Of a stretch of DNA of 49,203 nt, positions 24,307 to 34,234 are shown piece by piece. Each line of letters starts with the position of its first letter. Position 1 is the stretch's first letter. The stretch spans positions 1-49,203 of the forward strand of contig NZ_JRKN01000026.1 of assembly GCF_000763905.1 (NCBI RefSeq), in the 5' to 3' direction. The notes beneath the pieces are model-generated. The model was not told the DNA's origin. It worked only from the letters and a program-made list of their open reading frames with translations, and ran no database searches. A program made the translations under genes and the position numbers. Source of the stretch: Paracoccus halophilus (GTDB lineage Bacteria > Pseudomonadota > Alphaproteobacteria > Rhodobacterales > Rhodobacteraceae).

Positions 24307-25788
24307 ATGGCGCATAACGATCTGGAAGCCCGCCATCTTGAAACGCTGGACCGGGACCTGGGACGGTTCGCGAAGCTCGAGACGGCGGCCGGCTATGCCG
24401 CGCGGCCGCTGATCGGGCCGGGCATCGCCCTTGTCTTCATCATGCTGGCCGGGCTGGTCGCGGCGCTGTCGCTGGGGCAGGGCAGCAATCTGCTGATCGT
24501 GGTGATCGCGGCCACATTCGGGGCCTATATGGCGCTGAATATCGGCGCCAACGATGTCGCCAACAATATGGGTCCGGCGGTCGGCGCCAATGCCCTGACC
24601 ATGGGCGGCGCGATCGTCATTGCCGCGATCTTTGAAAGCGCGGGCGCGCTGATCGCGGGCGGCGATGTGGTCACCACCATCTCGAAGGGGATCGTCGCGC
24701 CGGACAGCATCGGCGCGCCATCCGTGTTCATCTGGGCGATGATGGCGGCGCTGCTCTCATCGGCGCTCTGGGTCAATCTGGCGACCTGGATCGGGGCGCC
24801 GGTCTCGACCACGCATTCGGTGGTGGGCGGCGTCATGGGCGCCGGCATCGCGGCGGCCGGGCTGGCCTCGGTGAACTGGGGGATGGTCGGCGCGATTGCC
24901 GCAAGCTGGGTGATCTCGCCCGTGCTTGGCGGGGTTTTCGCCGCGGGGTTTCTGTGGTTCATCAAGGCGCGGATCATCTATCAGCCGGACAAGATCGGCG
25001 CGGCGCGCAGATGGGTGCCGGTGCTGGTCGGCATCATGGCCGGCGCCTTTGCCGCCTATCTGGCGCAGAAGGGGCTGCGGAATCTGATCCGCCTGCCGAT
25101 GGGCGTGACCCTGTTGCTGGGGCTGGCGACCGGCATCGCGATCTGGCTGGTGATGATCCCGGTCATTCGCCGCCAGTCGGCCGGGCTCGAGAACCGCAAC
25201 AGGTCGCTCAAGCTGCTGTTCGCCATTCCGCTGGTGGTGTCGGCCGCGCTGCTCAGCTTTGCCCATGGCGCCAATGACGTGGCCAATGCGGTGGGGCCGC
25301 TGGCGGCCATCGTGCAGGCCGCGCGGGCCGGCGATTTCGGCCATGCCGTCACCATTCCGGTCTGGGTCATGCTGATCGGTGCCTTCGGGATCAGCTTCGG
25401 GCTGTTCCTGTTCGGCCCGAAACTGATCCGCATGGTCGGCAGCCAGATCACCAGGCTGAACCCGATGCGCGCCTTTTGCGTGGCCCTGTCGGCGGCGCTG
25501 ACGGTGATCGTCGCCAGCGCCCTGGGCCTGCCGGTCAGTTCGACCCATATCGCGGTGGGCGGCGTGTTCGGCGTCGGCTTCTTTCGCGAATGGGACGCCG
25601 AGCGCCGCCTGCGCATGGCCCAGGCCGAGGCCGAGCGGCCCCGGATCACGCCCGATGAGCGCCGCCGCCGCAAGCTGGTGCGCCGTTCCCATGTCCTGAC
25701 CATCGCCGCCGCCTGGATCGTGACGGTCCCGGCCGCGGCGACACTCTCGGCGCTGATCTTTCTGGCGATCCGGCTGGTGACCGTCTGA
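24307..25788 (+). CDS. Inorganic phosphate transporter, Pit family
   Basis: The 493-residue polytopic membrane protein has both halves of the Pit/PiT duplication: NIGANDVANNMGPAVGANALT near 80 and FAHGANDVANAVGPLA near 320. The partner motifs APVSTTHSVVGGVMGAG and LPVSSTHIAVGGVFGVG are also present. Pit proteins import phosphate (as metal phosphate) with protons. The ATG at 24307 is chosen, with GAGGA upstream. The long cytoplasmic loop and charged tail make it larger than the shortest Pit proteins. A Pho-box-like repeat precedes it, and it is convergent with the RraA-family gene (5-base gap). Confidence 0.93.
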   Translation: MAHNDLEARHLETLDRDLGRFAKLETAAGYAARPLIGPGIALVFIMLAGLVAALSLGQGSNLLIVVIAATFGAYMALNIGANDVANNMGPAVGANALTMGGAIVIAAIFESAGALIAGGDVVTTISKGIVAPDSIGAPSVFIWAMMAALLSSALWVNLATWIGAPVSTTHSVVGGVMGAGIAAAGLASVNWGMVGAIAASWVISPVLGGVFAAGFLWFIKARIIYQPDKIGAARRWVPVLVGIMAGAFAAYLAQKGLRNLIRLPMGVTLLLGLATGIAIWLVMIPVIRRQSAGLENRNRSLKLLFAIPLVVSAALLSFAHGANDVANAVGPLAAIVQAARAGDFGHAVTIPVWVMLIGAFGISFGLFLFGPKLIRMVGSQITRLNPMRAFCVALSAALTVIVASALGLPVSSTHIAVGGVFGVGFFREWDAERRLRMAQAEAERPRITPDERRRRKLVRRSHVLTIAAAWIVTVPAAATLSALIFLAIRLVTV

Positions 25789-25793
25789 AGGGC

Positions 25794-26447
25794 TCAGCCC
25801 AGCCCGAAGATATCCGCGACCGGATCGCCCGCCACCAGCCGCGCGGTCCATTCCGCCTCAAGCGTCAGCTTGGCCTCGGCCGCCTCGATCAGCTGCGGCA
25901 ACAGGGCGGGGGGCAGGGCGGCCAGCCCGTCATCGTCGCCGATGATCAGATCGCCCGGCGCGACCTCGCAGCCGCCCAGCGTGACCGGTGCGTTCACCTC
26001 GCCGGCGCGGGCGGTGGTCGGACCCAGCGGGTTGACGGCGCGGCAATGGACCGAGAATCCCTCCATCCCGGCCAGACCGTGGACATCGCGCACCGCGCCG
26101 TCGCAGACCAGCCCGGCGCCGCCACGGCGATGCAGATGACCGGCCAGAATGTCGCCGATCATGGCGTGGCTGCAATCGCCTCCGGCCTCGATCATCAGCA
26201 CCTGACCGGGCCGGATCGCGCCGGTCGCATGCAGGACGGCGCCGAAATCGGGCGGCGCGCAGCGTACCGTCATGGCGCGCCCGAACATCGCCGGTTGCCG
26301 GCCCGCCGGCAAAAGCGGTCGGATGCCGGGATCGATCTGGCGCGCCGGCGCAAGATCGACGATCACCGCGACCGGGATCTGCCGCCAGCGCGTCAGCAGC
26401 TCGGGGTCGATGGGCTGTTCGTCATGGCGATGGATCGACAGGCTCAT
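25794..26447 (-). CDS. RraA-family protein (HMG/oxaloacetate aldolase-like)
   Basis: The 217-residue product starts at the ATG that overlaps the aminotransferase stop by 4 bases. The pattern PVAVIVDLAPARQ, QVLMIEAGGDCSHAMIGDILAGHLHRRGGAGLVCDGAVRDV and DLIIGDDDGLAALP is that of the RraA/4-hydroxy-4-methyl-2-oxoglutarate aldolase fold, whose D-G-x-x-R-D motif binds metal. Members cleave 2-keto-4-hydroxy acids or decarboxylate oxaloacetate; RraA itself regulates RNase E. Coupling to an aminotransferase suggests processing of the keto acid made by transamination, but the substrate is unknown. Confidence 0.87.
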   Translation of the reverse strand: MSLSIHRHDEQPIDPELLTRWRQIPVAVIVDLAPARQIDPGIRPLLPAGRQPAMFGRAMTVRCAPPDFGAVLHATGAIRPGQVLMIEAGGDCSHAMIGDILAGHLHRRGGAGLVCDGAVRDVHGLAGMEGFSVHCRAVNPLGPTTARAGEVNAPVTLGGCEVAPGDLIIGDDDGLAALPPALLPQLIEAAEAKLTLEAEWTARLVAGDPVADIFGLG

Positions 26448-27691
26448 GGGGTTTCCTCCAGCAGGGCCCGGATCGCGCGGGCAAGGCGTCGCGCGCCTTC
26501 CTGCAGCTTGTCGGGCGCGTTCAGGGTAAAATTGATCCGCAGCGAGCGGCGGTCCCGCCCCTCGGGGTCGAAGACGCTGCTGGGCGAGATGCAGACGCCA
26601 TGTTCCAGCGCCCTGGGCAGCAAGGCATCGGTGTCCAGCCTGGCATCGCGCGCCGTGGCCCAGACGAACATGCCGCCCGCCGGCACCTGCCAGTCCAGAT
26701 GATCGGCCAGATGGTCGCGCATGGCGTCGCACAGCGCGTCGCGCCGCGCCCGATAGGTTTCCAGCATCTTTGGCAGGATGCGTTCGGGGATGCGCCGCTG
26801 AAAGGCGCGCAGCGCCAGCATCTGCGACAGCCCGGCCGTGCACATGTCCGAGCCCTGCTTGGCCGCGGCCATGGCGGCGATCATTTCGGGCGCGGCGATG
26901 ACCCAGCCGATGCGCAGCCCCGGCGTCAGCTCCTTGGAAAGCGAGCCCATATAGATGATCGGCCCGTCATAGGGGCCGGGATTTTCCGCGCCCGACAGGT
27001 GCAGCATCCGGGGCAGGGGGGTGCCGTCATAATAGAGCACGCCGTAGGGGTCGTCCTCGATCAGCCAGGTGCCGGTCGCATGCGCGGCGGCGACCAGTTC
27101 GCGCCGCTCGGCCAGGGTCACCAGCCGCCCGCTGGGGTTCGAGAAATTGGGCACGGTATAGCCGAATTGCGCGCCATCCAGCGCGGCGAACGGGTCGTAA
27201 TCATTGCTGCCGGGCTTCATCGGGCGATAGCGTGGCTCATGCGGGATCCAGGCATCCAGCGCGCCCAGATAGGCGGGGCTTTGCGCGGCGATCACGCCGC
27301 CCGGCTCCAGCAGCACCTTGCCGGTCAGCTCCAGCGCCTGCATGCCGGCGGTGGTGATCAGCACATTGTCGCGCGAAAGCTGCGTCTCGGGGGTGGAGAA
27401 CCGCGCCGCGATCAGGTCGCGCAGCGCCGGCAGGCCGGGGATCGGGCCATAGCCCAGCGTCTCGCCGGGGTGGTCGCGGACCACCTCGGCCGCCAGATCG
27501 GCCAGTTCCGCCACCGGCCAGACCGAGGGCTCGGGCAGCCCGCCCGCCAGGTTGATCAGATCCGGGTCCTGCCCCGCCGCGAGAAAGATCGAGGTCACGT
27601 CATTCGTCCGCGACAGCCAGCGGGCAAAGGCGGGCCGCCGCCCGGTCGCCGGGCTGGCGGGGCTGGTGGCGCGATCGGTCTGGCTGGGCAT
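26444..27691 (-). CDS. PLP-dependent aminotransferase of the MocR/2-aminoadipate (LysN) type
   Basis: The 415-residue fold-type I aminotransferase starts at the ATG preceded by GGAGGAGG; the frame runs further upstream but without family similarity. Motifs include INLAGGLPEPSVWP near 55, YTVPNFSNPSGRLVTLAER near 195, IEDDPYGVLYYDG, and GSLSKELTPGLRIGW with the PLP lysine. There is no helix-turn-helix, so it is an enzyme and not a MocR regulator. It transfers an amino group, probably from a branched, aromatic or aminoadipate-like donor. It is coupled to the RraA-family gene and divergent from the BASS transporter, which may import a related acid. Confidence 0.9.
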   Translation of the reverse strand: MPSQTDRATSPASPATGRRPAFARWLSRTNDVTSIFLAAGQDPDLINLAGGLPEPSVWPVAELADLAAEVVRDHPGETLGYGPIPGLPALRDLIAARFSTPETQLSRDNVLITTAGMQALELTGKVLLEPGGVIAAQSPAYLGALDAWIPHEPRYRPMKPGSNDYDPFAALDGAQFGYTVPNFSNPSGRLVTLAERRELVAAAHATGTWLIEDDPYGVLYYDGTPLPRMLHLSGAENPGPYDGPIIYMGSLSKELTPGLRIGWVIAAPEMIAAMAAAKQGSDMCTAGLSQMLALRAFQRRIPERILPKMLETYRARRDALCDAMRDHLADHLDWQVPAGGMFVWATARDARLDTDALLPRALEHGVCISPSSVFDPEGRDRRSLRINFTLNAPDKLQEGARRLARAIRALLEETP

Positions 27692-27879
27692 GGGGCTGTT
27701 CCTCCTCCGGCAGGGGCTGGGCACGGGACGGAGGCGCTGACTCGGTCCGGATATCTGCAATAGTCCCTCAGGCCATGGGTTTTCAACCTGTCTCGCCCGG
27801 AACCCGCCATGATCGGGGCCAAGCTTGCGCCCGGTGCCATTCTGGCCGAAATACCGGCAACTGGCCAAAGGGTGACAAA

Positions 27880-28845
27880 ATGAAGGCACTGAAACGGATC
27901 GGCATCGACAGCTACATGCTGCTGCTGATCGGCACCGTCCTGCTGGGCCTGCTGCTGCCGGCGCGCGGCATCGCGGCCGAGGGGCTGCGCGGGCTGACCT
28001 ATTGGGCGGTGACGCTGCTGTTTTTCCTGTATGGCGCCAAGCTGGACCCGTCCTCGGTCCGGGCGGGCCTGCTGAACTGGCGGCTGCAGGGGCTGACCTT
28101 CGGCGCGACCTATCTGCTGTTTCCGCTGCTGGGCATCGTGCTGGCATGGCTGTTCGGGGGCCTGCTTGGTCCGGAACTGACGCTGGGGCTGCTGTTTCTG
28201 GCGGTGCTGCCCTCGACCGTGCAAAGCTCGATCGCGTTCACCTCGATTGCCGGGGGCAATGTGCCGGCGGCGATCTGCGCGGCGTCGCTGTCGAACCTGA
28301 TCGGGGTGGTGCTGACGCCGCTCCTGGTCACCCGCATCCTGCAGCAGGACGGCGCGGGCGTCAGCCTGGGGGCGGTGGAAAAGATCGCGCTGCAGATCCT
28401 CTTGCCCTTTGTCGTCGGGCAGGTGCTGCGGCCCTGGATCGGCGGTTTCGTGAACCGTCACAAGCTGATGACCATGGTGGTGGATCGCGGCTCGATCCTG
28501 CTGATCGTCTATTCCGCCTTTGGCGCGGGCACCGTGGCGGGGATCTGGTCGGCGATCCCCGCCTCGGGGCTGGTGCTGTGCTTTCTGGCGGTGGCGCTGC
28601 TGCTGGCGCTGGCCATGGGCATCATGGTCGCGGCCGGGCGATTGGTCCGCATGCCGCCCGAGGACCGGGCAGTGCTGTTCTTCTGCGGCTCGACGAAAAG
28701 CCTGGCCAGCGGGTTGCCCATCGCCACGGCAATCTTTCCGGCGGCCACGGTGGGCGCGACCGTGCTGCCGGTGATGATCTATCACATGACACAGCTTCTG
28801 GTCTGCTCGGCCATCGCGCAAAGGCTGGCCCGCCGCCCGGCCTGA
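27880..28845 (+). CDS. Bile acid:sodium symporter (BASS/YfeH type) family transporter
   Basis: The 321-residue membrane protein has about ten hydrophobic segments and the BASS signatures LLFLAVLPSTVQSSIAFTSIAGGN, ICAASLSNLIGVVLTP and FFCGSTKSLASGLPIA. Relatives import organic acids (bile acids, pantoate, pyruvate or sulfur compounds) with sodium or protons. The ATG at 27880 is chosen for AAGGGTG upstream. It is divergent from the aminotransferase and meets nrdF convergently with no gap (28845/28846). Confidence 0.92.
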   Translation: MKALKRIGIDSYMLLLIGTVLLGLLLPARGIAAEGLRGLTYWAVTLLFFLYGAKLDPSSVRAGLLNWRLQGLTFGATYLLFPLLGIVLAWLFGGLLGPELTLGLLFLAVLPSTVQSSIAFTSIAGGNVPAAICAASLSNLIGVVLTPLLVTRILQQDGAGVSLGAVEKIALQILLPFVVGQVLRPWIGGFVNRHKLMTMVVDRGSILLIVYSAFGAGTVAGIWSAIPASGLVLCFLAVALLLALAMGIMVAAGRLVRMPPEDRAVLFFCGSTKSLASGLPIATAIFPAATVGATVLPVMIYHMTQLLVCSAIAQRLARRPA

Positions 28846-29835
<990 letters not shown>

Positions 29836-29859
29836 TTATACAAATATCCTCGGGGGGTG

Positions 29860-29880
29860 CGGGGGGCAGACAGCCCCCCG
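29860..29880 (-). other. Strong hairpin in the nrdE-nrdF gap
   Basis: An 8-bp stem with six consecutive G:C pairs (GGGGGGC against GCCCCCC, closed by C:G) surrounds a 5-base loop, shortly after the nrdE stop. No T-run follows closely. It could attenuate or stabilise, setting the NrdE/NrdF ratio. Confidence 0.45.
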
Positions 29881-29893
29881 CCGGCGACGCGGA

Positions 29894-32020
29894 TCACAGC
29901 GTGCAGGAGACGCAGCCCTGCACCTCGGTTCCTTCCAGCGCGGTCTGGCGCAGGCGGATGTAATAGATCGTCTTGATGCCCTTTTTCCAGGCATAGATCT
30001 GGGCGCGGTTGATGTCGCGCGTCGTCGCCTCGGCCGGGAAGAACAGCGTCAGCGACAGGCCCTGATCGACATGCTCGGTCGCCGCCGCATAGGTGTCGAT
30101 CACCGCTTCCGGGCCGATCTCATAAGCGTCGCGGTAATATTCCAGATTGTCGTTGGTCATGAAGGCGGCGGGGTAATAGACCCGGCCGATCTTGCCTTCC
30201 TTGCGGATCTCGATCTTGGACACGATCGGGTGGATCGAACTGGTCGAGTTGTTGATATAGCTGATCGAGCCTGTCGGCGGCACCGCCTGCAGGTTGCGGT
30301 TGTAAAGCCCGTGCTTCATCACCGCCTCTTTCAGCGCGGCCCAATCCTCGCGCGTGGGCAGGTCGATCCCCTCGAAGACCCGCGTCACATCCTCGGAAAC
30401 CGGCAGCCAGTCGCGGCTGGTATATTTGTCGAAGAACGTGCCATCGGCATATTTCGAGCGCTCGAAATCCTTGAAGCTCCGGCCCTTTTCCTGCGCCAGC
30501 AGGTTCGAGGCCCGGATCGCGTGATAGGCGACGGCCGCGAAATAGACCGATGTAAACTCGACCCCCTCGGGGCTGCCGTAATGGATATGCTCGCGCGCCA
30601 GGAAACCGTGCAGGTTCATCTGGCCCAGGCCGACGGCATGGGCCTCGTCATTGCCGCGCCGGATCGAGGGCACGGCATCGATCGCGGACATTTCCGACAC
30701 CGCGGTCAGCGCCCGGATCGCGGCCTCGATGGTGGCGCCGAAATCCGGCCCGTCCATGGTCGCGGCGATGTTCAGCGAGCCGAGGTTGCAGGAAATATCC
30801 GTGCCCAGATGGGCATAGCTCAGATCCTCGTTGAATTCGCTGGCCTCGTTCACCTGCAGGATTTCGCTGCACAGGTTCGACATGGTGATGCGGCCATGCA
30901 CGGGATTGGCGCGGTTCACCGTGTCCTCGAACATGATATAGGGATAGCCGCTTTCGAACTGGATTTCCGCCAGCGTCTGGAAGAAGGCACGCGCATTGAT
31001 CTTTTTCTTCTTAATGCGCTTGTCATCGACCATCTCGGCATATTTTTCGCTGACCGGGATTTCCGAGAAGGGCACCCCATAGACCTTTTCGATGTCATGG
31101 GGCGAAAACAGGTACATATCCTCGTTCTTTTTCGCCAGCTCAAAGGTGATATCGGGGATCACGACGCCCAGCGACAGCGTCTTGATGCGGATCTTTTCGT
31201 CCGCGTTCTCGCGCTTGGTGTCCAGGAAACGCAGGATATCGGGGTGATGCGCGTTCAGATAGACCGCGCCCGCGCCCTGCCGCGCGCCAAGCTGGTTCGC
31301 GTAGGAAAAGCTGTCCTCCAGCAGTTTCATCACCGGAATGACGCCCGAGGACTGGTTCTCGATCCCCTTGATCGGGGCGCCGGCCTCGCGCAGGTTGGTC
31401 AGCATCAGGGCGACACCGCCGCCGCGCTTGGAGAGTTGCAGCGCCGAATTGATCGAGCGGCCGATGGATTCCATATTGTCTTCCAGCCGCAGCAGGAAGC
31501 AGGAGATCAGCTCGCCCCGCGATTTCTTGCCCGCGTTCAGGAAGGTCGGCGTCGCGGGCTGGAAACGGCCCGACAGGATTTCCTCCATGAAGCGCATGGC
31601 CAGCGCCTCGTCGCCGCGCGCCAGCGTCAGCGAGACCATGACCACGCGATCCTCGTAGCGTTCAAGGTAACGCTGCCCGTCGCGGGTCTTCAGCGTGTAG
31701 CTGGTGTAATATTTGAAGGCGCCCAGAAAGGTCGGAAAGCGGAACTTGCGCTTATACGCCTCGTCCCAGATCTGGCGCTGGAAATTCATCGAATACTGGT
31801 CCAGCACTTGGGGCTCGTAATAGCCCTCATCGACCAGATAGCGCAGCTTTTCGTCCAGATTGTGGAAGAATACCGTGTTCTGGTTCACATGCTGCAGGAA
31901 ATACTGACGCGCGGCCTTGCGATCCGCGTCAAAGCGGATGCGGCCTTCGCCGTCGTAAAGGTTCAGCATCGCGTTCAGCGCGTGATAGTCCAGCTCGGCC
32001 TTTACGCCATCGTCAAGCAT
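29894..32020 (-). CDS. nrdE: Class Ib ribonucleotide reductase, alpha (catalytic) subunit NrdE
   Basis: The 708-residue catalytic subunit has the full glycyl/thiyl-type barrel: [20 protein letters not shown] near 170, [41 protein letters not shown] and [10 protein letters not shown] (active-site Cys residues). It ends in GCVSCTL, whose two cysteines are re-reduced by NrdH. The short N-terminus lacks an ATP-cone, as usual for class Ib. The start overlaps the end of nrdI by 19 bases and has GGGGGA upstream. Confidence 0.97.
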   Translation of the reverse strand: MLDDGVKAELDYHALNAMLNLYDGEGRIRFDADRKAARQYFLQHVNQNTVFFHNLDEKLRYLVDEGYYEPQVLDQYSMNFQRQIWDEAYKRKFRFPTFLGAFKYYTSYTLKTRDGQRYLERYEDRVVMVSLTLARGDEALAMRFMEEILSGRFQPATPTFLNAGKKSRGELISCFLLRLEDNMESIGRSINSALQLSKRGGGVALMLTNLREAGAPIKGIENQSSGVIPVMKLLEDSFSYANQLGARQGAGAVYLNAHHPDILRFLDTKRENADEKIRIKTLSLGVVIPDITFELAKKNEDMYLFSPHDIEKVYGVPFSEIPVSEKYAEMVDDKRIKKKKINARAFFQTLAEIQFESGYPYIMFEDTVNRANPVHGRITMSNLCSEILQVNEASEFNEDLSYAHLGTDISCNLGSLNIAATMDGPDFGATIEAAIRALTAVSEMSAIDAVPSIRRGNDEAHAVGLGQMNLHGFLAREHIHYGSPEGVEFTSVYFAAVAYHAIRASNLLAQEKGRSFKDFERSKYADGTFFDKYTSRDWLPVSEDVTRVFEGIDLPTREDWAALKEAVMKHGLYNRNLQAVPPTGSISYINNSTSSIHPIVSKIEIRKEGKIGRVYYPAAFMTNDNLEYYRDAYEIGPEAVIDTYAAATEHVDQGLSLTLFFPAEATTRDINRAQIYAWKKGIKTIYYIRLRQTALEGTEVQGCVSCTL

Positions 32021-32418
32021 TCCGTCCCCCAGAATTTTTCCAAACCCGCCAGCACGCGGGAGATATCAAGATCACTCCCCGACAGCTCGAACCGATAGAG
32101 CACGGGGACATTGCATTTTTCGGCGATCACCCTGCCGGCCAGGGCGAAGGTCGCCCCGAAATTCCGGTTGCCGGCGGCGATGACGCCGCGCAGCAGGGCG
32201 CGGCGGTCAGGATCGTTCAGAAAGCGGATCACCTGTTTGGGGACCGCGCCGCGACCCTGGCCATCGGCATAGGTCGGGCAGATCAGCACATAGGGAAGGG
32301 CAGGCTCGGGCATGTCCCCCTGCGGCGAGATCGGGATGCGGCTGGCTGGCAGGCCAAGCCGGGCGGTAAAGCGCGCCGTGTTTCCCGATGCCGAGGAATA
32401 ATAGACCAGCCCGCCCAT
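32002..32418 (-). CDS. nrdI: Flavodoxin-like NrdI, class Ib reductase activase
   Basis: The 138-residue FMN protein begins [16 protein letters not shown], the phosphate-binding loop of NrdI flavodoxins, and includes [26 protein letters not shown] and [18 protein letters not shown]. It supplies oxidant for assembly of the Mn-tyrosyl cofactor of NrdF. The in-frame extension upstream is excluded because the flavodoxin fold begins at this ATG. It lies 8 bases after nrdH. Confidence 0.94.
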   Translation of the reverse strand: MGGLVYYSSASGNTARFTARLGLPASRIPISPQGDMPEPALPYVLICPTYADGQGRGAVPKQVIRFLNDPDRRALLRGVIAAGNRNFGATFALAGRVIAEKCNVPVLYRFELSGSDLDISRVLAGLEKFWGTECLTMA

Positions 32419-32426
32419 GGCCTGTT

Positions 32427-32648
32427 TCAGGCCAGCGCGCCGATCATGTCGGGACGGAAACCGGCCCAATGCGCTTCACCGGCGACAACCACGGGGGCCT
32501 GGCGATAACCAAGCGAGGTGACCAGTTCCATCGCGCCGTCATCCTCGGTCAGGTCGATCAGCTGATAGGCCAGGCCGCGGGCGTCCAGCGCGCGCGTCGT
32601 CGCGGTGCATTGCACGCAGGCCGGTTTGGAATAGACGGTGATGGTCAT
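32427..32648 (-). CDS. nrdH: Glutaredoxin-like redoxin NrdH
   Basis: The 73-residue protein has the CVQC redox pair (Cys11, Cys14) and the NrdH tail motif [13 protein letters not shown] (the W-x-G-F-R-P-D sequence found in NrdH, absent from ordinary glutaredoxins). It gives electrons to NrdE. It is the first gene of nrdHIEF, and the operon promoter must lie in the gene-free stretch to its right. Confidence 0.95.
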   Translation of the reverse strand: MTITVYSKPACVQCTATTRALDARGLAYQLIDLTEDDGAMELVTSLGYRQAPVVVAGEAHWAGFRPDMIGALA

Positions 32649-32946
32649 GCCTCAAGGTCCCTTTTCTGTCGTTTTTGAAGCCCGGCTGTCCTTGCCATCG
32701 CGCGGTTCGGGTCCGGCTGTGCCGTTAACCTTTCCCGTGATGCGCTGGCATCGGGGCAAAGCCTAATTAGCCATGATGCAGCCCCTCGGTCAACGAGATA
32801 TAGCGAAATTCTATCCACAGATACCCAAATATGGTGTGGATAGATTCAGAAATGCCACATTAGCCCGTTTCTGCGGCAGATTTATGTCGCAGCCTCCGGG
32901 CGATTTTCTTAACCATGAAATAATCCTGGGTTGCAGGCGTCGCGGA
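32649..32946. other. Intergenic region upstream of nrdHIEF
   Basis: No gene is seen in these 298 bases. It is AT-richer than its flanks from 32760 on and contains an inverted repeat of CTATCCACA at 32811-32843 with an AT-rich spacer. It must hold the nrd promoter on the minus strand. Confidence 0.6.
32811..32843. promoter_or_regulatory. Inverted CTATCCACA/TGTGGATAG pair before nrdHIEF
   Basis: A perfect 9-base inverted repeat has 15 bases between the arms. Each arm differs by one base from the DnaA box TTATCCACA. NrdR boxes are 16-base palindromes with ACAC/GTGT ends, a poorer fit. DnaA control of reductase genes is known in E. coli, so a replication-linked switch is plausible but unproven. 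Confidence 0.45.
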
Positions 32947-33138
32947 TCAGGGCCCGTCATCCTCGCGGCGCGTCACGAACAGCGCCACGAACAGATAGAG
33001 CCCGGCAGCGCCGAACAGGATCGCCCAGAAGATCGCCCCGGTCGAGGCCTCGAACCCCGCCCAGAGCAGCGGCAGCAGGACGCAGAGCACGCGCACCCAG
33101 AGCGGGCGGAAAAACGGGTGATGGGGATCGACCAGCAT
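32947..33138 (-). CDS. Small membrane protein, function unknown
   Basis: The 63-residue product has two hydrophobic segments (about 14-30 and 34-56, the second AIFWAILFGAAGLYLFVALFV) joined by a short turn, with a charged tail TRREDDGP. It looks like a small inner-membrane hairpin protein. I do not recognise a characterised family. It lies 47 bases downstream of the DUF6635-like gene on the same strand and may be co-transcribed with it. Confidence 0.65.
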   Translation of the reverse strand: MLVDPHHPFFRPLWVRVLCVLLPLLWAGFEASTGAIFWAILFGAAGLYLFVALFVTRREDDGP

Positions 33139-33185
33139 GGCGGCAGATTAGCCGGGCGGCGGCGCGGGCGCCACCGCTTTCCGCA

Positions 33186-34016
33186 TCACCCCTTGAAGCT
33201 GCGCCAGATGCTGAGCGCAGCGTCCGACAGATCGCCCAGACGGGCCAGCAGATGCTCGCGTTCCAGCGCCGGCCCGCCCTGGGCGCGGTCCAGCCGCGCC
33301 AGCAGACGCATCAGCCGCCGGCGATGCACGCCGGTCCAAAGCTGGACCGGATCGGCGATCAGCCCGGCGAATGTCGTCAGCACCGAGGCCAGGATGGCCA
33401 GCACGATCCCGGTCAGCACCAGCTCAAGTGCGGAAAGCTGGGCGGGAAAGGCGCCGTACCACATCCGCCCCATCCAGCTGCCCAGGGCGAAATCCTCGAT
33501 GGCACGGGTCTGGGCGCGCAGATTGGCGATCGGCCCGGCCAGCGAGATGACGCCGGGTGTCGCGCGGTGAAACAAGAGCAGCCCCGAGGCCAGCACCAGG
33601 GCCGAGGTGGTGATCTCGGACACGGCATTGCGGGTTTCGGCGTAATCCTCGATGGCGCGGGCGGCGATCTCGGGCGGGGCATGCGGGATCAGGCCCTTCT
33701 CGGTCAGATCGGCGACAAAGGCGGTCAGGTCGGCCTCGATCACCCGGGCCATGTCCGATTTCAGAAAGATGCGCCGTCCGGCCAGCCATGCGGCTGCGCG
33801 CGGCAGCCCGATCCAGCGCAGCAGCGGCGCCAGCAGCCGGGTCAGCAGGAACAGCGGCGACAGCATCACGTTCAGCGGCGCGCGCAGCAGGTCCAGCCCC
33901 AGGGCGTGGCGGTGCAGCGCCAGTGTGCCGCGCAGCCCGTAGCGGGCGCGTGCGAAACGGCGCGCTTCGGATTCGCGCCGGGTCATCGGGCGGGTATCGG
34001 CAGGGGCAAGCGGCAT
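33186..34016 (-). CDS. Uncharacterised membrane protein (DUF6635-like)
   Basis: About 276 residues from the ATG at 34016 (GGAAAT just upstream); a GTG at 34061 would add 15. It has an Arg-rich N-terminus, a hydrophobic stretch (LNVMLSPLFLLTRLLAPLLRWIGL), a central soluble part rich in Ala/Glu, then two clear membrane segments (SALVLASGLLLFH and LELVLTGIVLAILASVLTTFAG) and an Arg/Leu-rich tail. It resembles an uncharacterised family I associate, without certainty, with DUF6635. The promoter region is shared with the divergent helicase gene. Confidence 0.65.
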   Translation of the reverse strand: MPLAPADTRPMTRRESEARRFARARYGLRGTLALHRHALGLDLLRAPLNVMLSPLFLLTRLLAPLLRWIGLPRAAAWLAGRRIFLKSDMARVIEADLTAFVADLTEKGLIPHAPPEIAARAIEDYAETRNAVSEITTSALVLASGLLLFHRATPGVISLAGPIANLRAQTRAIEDFALGSWMGRMWYGAFPAQLSALELVLTGIVLAILASVLTTFAGLIADPVQLWTGVHRRRLMRLLARLDRAQGGPALEREHLLARLGDLSDAALSIWRSFKG

Positions 34017-34234
34017 CGGTCGGATTTCCGGGACGGGACGCGACCAATCTAGGGATTGCACCTGCGCGGCTCAATGCGCCGCGGCGCTTTTGCTTTGACT
34101 TTGCCGCGCCGGCGATATAGGCGGCGGACTTTGGCGCCGAACTTCCGGGCCGGCGGGCGTTGTGGGAGGCCCGGCCGCAAAGGGGAACGGGTGCCGTTGA
34201 CCGGATGCCCCGCATCCCCTTTCTGGCGAAGAAG

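Noticed and set aside
30071..32098. A 675-codon plus-strand open frame opposite nrdE
   Set aside because: nrdE is unambiguous; the opposite frame is a composition shadow without motifs.
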